Of a DNA stretch of 64,000 bases, positions 62,095 to 64,000 are shown one piece after another. The notes under the pieces are model-generated. The model did no database searches and was not told the origin of the DNA. It worked only from the letters and a program-made list of their open reading frames with translations. Each line of letters starts with the position of its first letter. The stretch's first letter is position 1. Made by a program: the position numbers and the translations under genes. The stretch is from CAZJDV01 sp964544865 (lineage in GTDB: Bacteria > Chloroflexota > Dehalococcoidia > Lucifugimonadales > CAJWER01): positions 6,579-70,578 of the forward strand of contig CAZJDV010000005.1 in NCBI GenBank assembly GCA_964544865.1. The letters run 5' to 3'.

Positions 62095-63355
62095 CTAGGG
62101 CGGCTCTTCGGTGATGATCGGCTGTCGCAGCGAGGGAATGAGCAGGGCGATCATAGCCAGGGCTGCAGCCCCGACGATGGCGTTCAGCCCGATGGCATCG
62201 GTGGTCCCGATCGCGCTGGCGACCCCGCCGGTAATCAACATGCCGATGGGCCCCCCGCCGATACCCAGGCTCATGGCGCCCAACGCGGCGCCGCGCATCT
62301 CGTCTTTCGGCAGGAGCATGGTCAGCGACATCTGCATGGTGTTGAACCCGGCGTTGCCGAGGCCGGCCTCGATTTGAGCCATGACGATTCCGTGAGGCGA
62401 CGAGCAGAGAGAGGGCGTACGACCTGGACAATGAGAAGACGAGTACTGCGATCATAGTCAGCATGGACCCGGCGATGTACACGCGCCCGTGATATCGAAT
62501 AGTGCCCGCCGAGGCGACCAGGAACGAGCCCGCTAACGAGCCGAACTCGTGTGCGGACATGAGTATCCCCATCAGGCCGGGGGTCACGCGCAGGGTGTCC
62601 CTGGCCACGACCGGGACCATCTGTCTGTACGGGGTCACAAACAGGTTCATGACGAAGGCGATCAACACCGTGGCCAGCAGGGTGCGGTGTCCGCTCACGT
62701 ACTTGAGTCCGAGCGCCAGGTTGCCCGCTATGAGTGCGCCGCTGAGCTCCCGGGTGGGCGCATGGAGCCTCCACAGCAATATCAGCGACGCGAGGTAGAA
62801 AACGGCGACGGCCGCGTAGCCCGCGGTGACACTCCCCCATGTGATCAGGGCCCCGGCCAGGGAAGGGCCGACGACTCCGCTGGCGTTCCTGGCCAGGTTG
62901 TCGAGAGCGACCGCGTTCGTGACTCGCGACCTGCCGACGATGTCGTGGATGAGTGTGCGGCGGGAAGGCATTCCCAGCGCATAGGCCGATCCGGAAACGA
63001 GCATGGCGAGGAACGCGTGCCAGACCTGCACCAGGTCGCCTGCAAGCACCGCCGCCAGTGCCAGCGCCGTCGCCAGGTTCACCGACAGCACGGTTCTGTA
63101 TAGCCGTTTGCGGTCGAGGGAATCGGCCAGCGCCCCGCCGATCAGTCCCAGCAAGAGCAGTGGGGCCCAGCCAAAGAATCCCACGACGGCCACCTGCCAG
63201 GGAGAGTCCGTCATATCGAGGACCAGCCAGGCGAGGAGCGTCGCCTCCATGAAACGAGACGCGGACGCGAGGATGCTGGCCGACCAGAGTAGCCGGAAGT
63301 TCCGGTCCTTGAGTGCACCGAAGGTCCGAGATGGTTGTGGCTTCGATGCGCTCAA
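62095..63355 (-). CDS. MFS exporter (MFS_3/EntS-like), single frameshift
   Basis: About 420 residues after repair. The first eleven helices are in the frame from the TTG at 63355 (FRLLWSASILASASRFMEATLLAWLV; GGALADSLDRKR is the MFS loop motif). Near 62395 the frame shifts by one base: SLLVAS continues as GIVMAQIEAGLGNAGFN to the stop at 62095. The DHA3-like order suggests drug or metabolite efflux. It may be a sequencing indel or a recent mutation. Confidence 0.75.
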
Positions 63356-63375
63356 TCAGGTACGTCCCGTGACAG

Positions 63376-63408
63376 TCTGCGGGGGCCCTGCCGGGCCCCC
63401 GTCGCAGA
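63376..63408 (-). promoter_or_regulatory. Strong hairpin at the 5' end of the MFS mRNA
   Basis: CGGGGGCCC (63380-63388) pairs with GGGCCCCCG (63393-63401) around a 4-nt loop. TCTG/CAGA extend the stem across a 3-nt bulge. It starts within about 2 nt of the predicted transcript start. Confidence 0.5.
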
Positions 63409-63416
63409 TAATGGTG

Positions 63417-63445
63417 AGTGTAGTTGTGGACCCAGACGTTGTCAA
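63417..63445 (-). promoter_or_regulatory. MFS exporter promoter
   Basis: Perfect TTGACA (63440-63445), 17 bp, TACACT (63417-63422). Start near 63410. Confidence 0.6.
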
Positions 63446-63711
63446 CGCACGGCCGCGCGGCGGGAGGACTGGCGGCGCCGCGCCGCACGCGCGCACATTG
63501 TTTCCCCTGCGAGTCGTGTCTGCCCAAACTGAAGCCTCCTGCCTTGTCCCCTTGCCCCCGTCCTCCCCGCGACAAAAGGGTTAGCCCGTTTATCACCCGC
63601 GGCCTCACTCCGAGAGGTGATGTGGCTGCGGCGTTGGTGACGCACACTAGAGTCACGCGGCACAGAACGGACAAATCCCCACGGGCGCCGCGCGATGAGG
63701 AGGATCAGGAA

Positions 63712-64000
63712 ATGAAAAAAGTCATGCTCAGTAATCAGATCAAGGACAGTAAGGGATTCACCCTGGTCGAGCTTCTGGCGGTCATGGCGATCATCGGCGT
63801 ACTCGCCGCGATCCTCACGCCGATAGCCAGCCAGTCGGGTGAGTCGGCCAGGGACGAACGGCGTCTACTCAACCTCCAGAGAAGGCTGGCCCGCCTCAAG
63901 CTGCTGATCATTGACGAACTAGGCTTCGTGCCGTTGTCCAAGACTGGGGCCGAGCTGCTCTTCGAGGTGTTCAGCCAGCGCTACGAGCGAGGCTCGGTCC
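63712..64000 (+). CDS. Type IV prepilin N-terminus joined in frame to IstB ATPase core (partial)
   Basis: Open to the window end. GAGGAGG lies about 10 nt before the ATG at 63712. Residues 1-44 are a type IV pilin/pseudopilin leader: SKG, cleavage, FTLVELLAVMAIIGVLAAIL. From about residue 45 the sequence is IS21-type IstB: ARDERRLLNLQRRLARLKL, then Walker B LLIIDELGF and VPLSKTGAELLFEV. The Walker A part of IstB is absent. This is either an IS21 rearrangement into a pilin gene or a chimeric join at a repeat. Confidence 0.7.
   Translation, partial: MKKVMLSNQIKDSKGFTLVELLAVMAIIGVLAAILTPIASQSGESARDERRLLNLQRRLARLKLLIIDELGFVPLSKTGAELLFEVFSQRYERGSV

Larger units (their letters stand above)
63356..63711. 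other. Divergent intergenic region MFS / prepilin
   Basis: 356 bp with no gene. It contains the MFS promoter and its leader hairpin. No convincing promoter for the prepilin-like gene was found. Confidence 0.5.

Noticed and set aside
1..64000. tRNA, rRNA, CRISPR arrays, replication origin, prophage
   Set aside because: Looked for by eye on both strands; no cloverleaf, rRNA core, regularly spaced repeats, DnaA-box cluster or phage genes were found. A dedicated search would be more sensitive.

Overview
This 64-kb window is a high-GC bacterial scaffold, almost certainly metagenomic. It carries three 10-base N gaps (13816-13825, 29152-29161, 34762-34771) and several frame-broken genes. The gene set suggests a free-living heterotrophic Chloroflexota, perhaps a Dehalococcoidia/SAR202-like lineage: xanthine-dehydrogenase-type coxSLM with MoxR and VWA partners, a PI/PIM-like lipid pair, sulfatase-fold hydrolases, BNR proteins, LonC-like and M16 peptidases, and many TTG/GTG starts. 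No rRNA, tRNA or CRISPR was seen, so the taxonomy is inference.

Layout. 1-4 kb: peptide ABC transporter lipoprotein and two permeases, without ATPases. 4-8.2 kb (minus strand): MA-family metallopeptidase, a protein disulfide oxidoreductase that reads as a selenoprotein (in-frame TGA exactly at the first Cys of the second CxxC), a CDP-alcohol phosphatidyltransferase and a PimA-like glycosyltransferase. 8.6-16 kb: PAP2 phosphatase, broken membrane gene, double M16 peptidase, ftsH across a gap, class V aminotransferase. 16-23.4 kb (minus): tyrS, ribF, MFS, then DAHP synthase, aroH, trpA (aromatic amino acids) and a CPBP protease. 23.5-31.4 kb: small protein, TPR protein, GT2, an ltaE-thiolase-SDR operon, a dead AAA ATPase and a MetE-like methyltransferase. 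31.5-36.2 kb: small Tat protein, bioY, two small genes and a shattered LonC-like protease gene. 36.4-40 kb (plus): esterase/5'-nucleotidase C-domain fusion, ThuA, tandem methyltransferase. 40-49 kb (minus): coxS-coxL-coxM, 2-hydroxyacid dehydrogenase (frameshifted), MoxR, two unknown proteins, VWA protein. 49.4-51.5 kb: acetyl-CoA synthetase, divergent from cox. 52-63.4 kb: a catabolic island with two BNR-propeller proteins, a deleted Ldh gene, a TIM-barrel isomerase, a Gfo/Idh/MocA dehydrogenase, two identical tandem sulfatase-like hydrolases and a frameshifted MFS exporter. 63.7-64 kb: a type IV prepilin N-terminus joined in frame to an IS21 IstB ATPase core.

The best candidate for something new is the UxxC disulfide oxidoreductase at 5561-6286. 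Next are the unusual esterase/5'-nucleotidase C fusion, the cox-linked MoxR/unknown/unknown/VWA module, and the perfectly duplicated sulfatase-like gene whose formylglycine cysteine position holds threonine. Many minus-strand genes share an extended -10 promoter, TGCTAYAATT, about 30-40 bp from the start codon.
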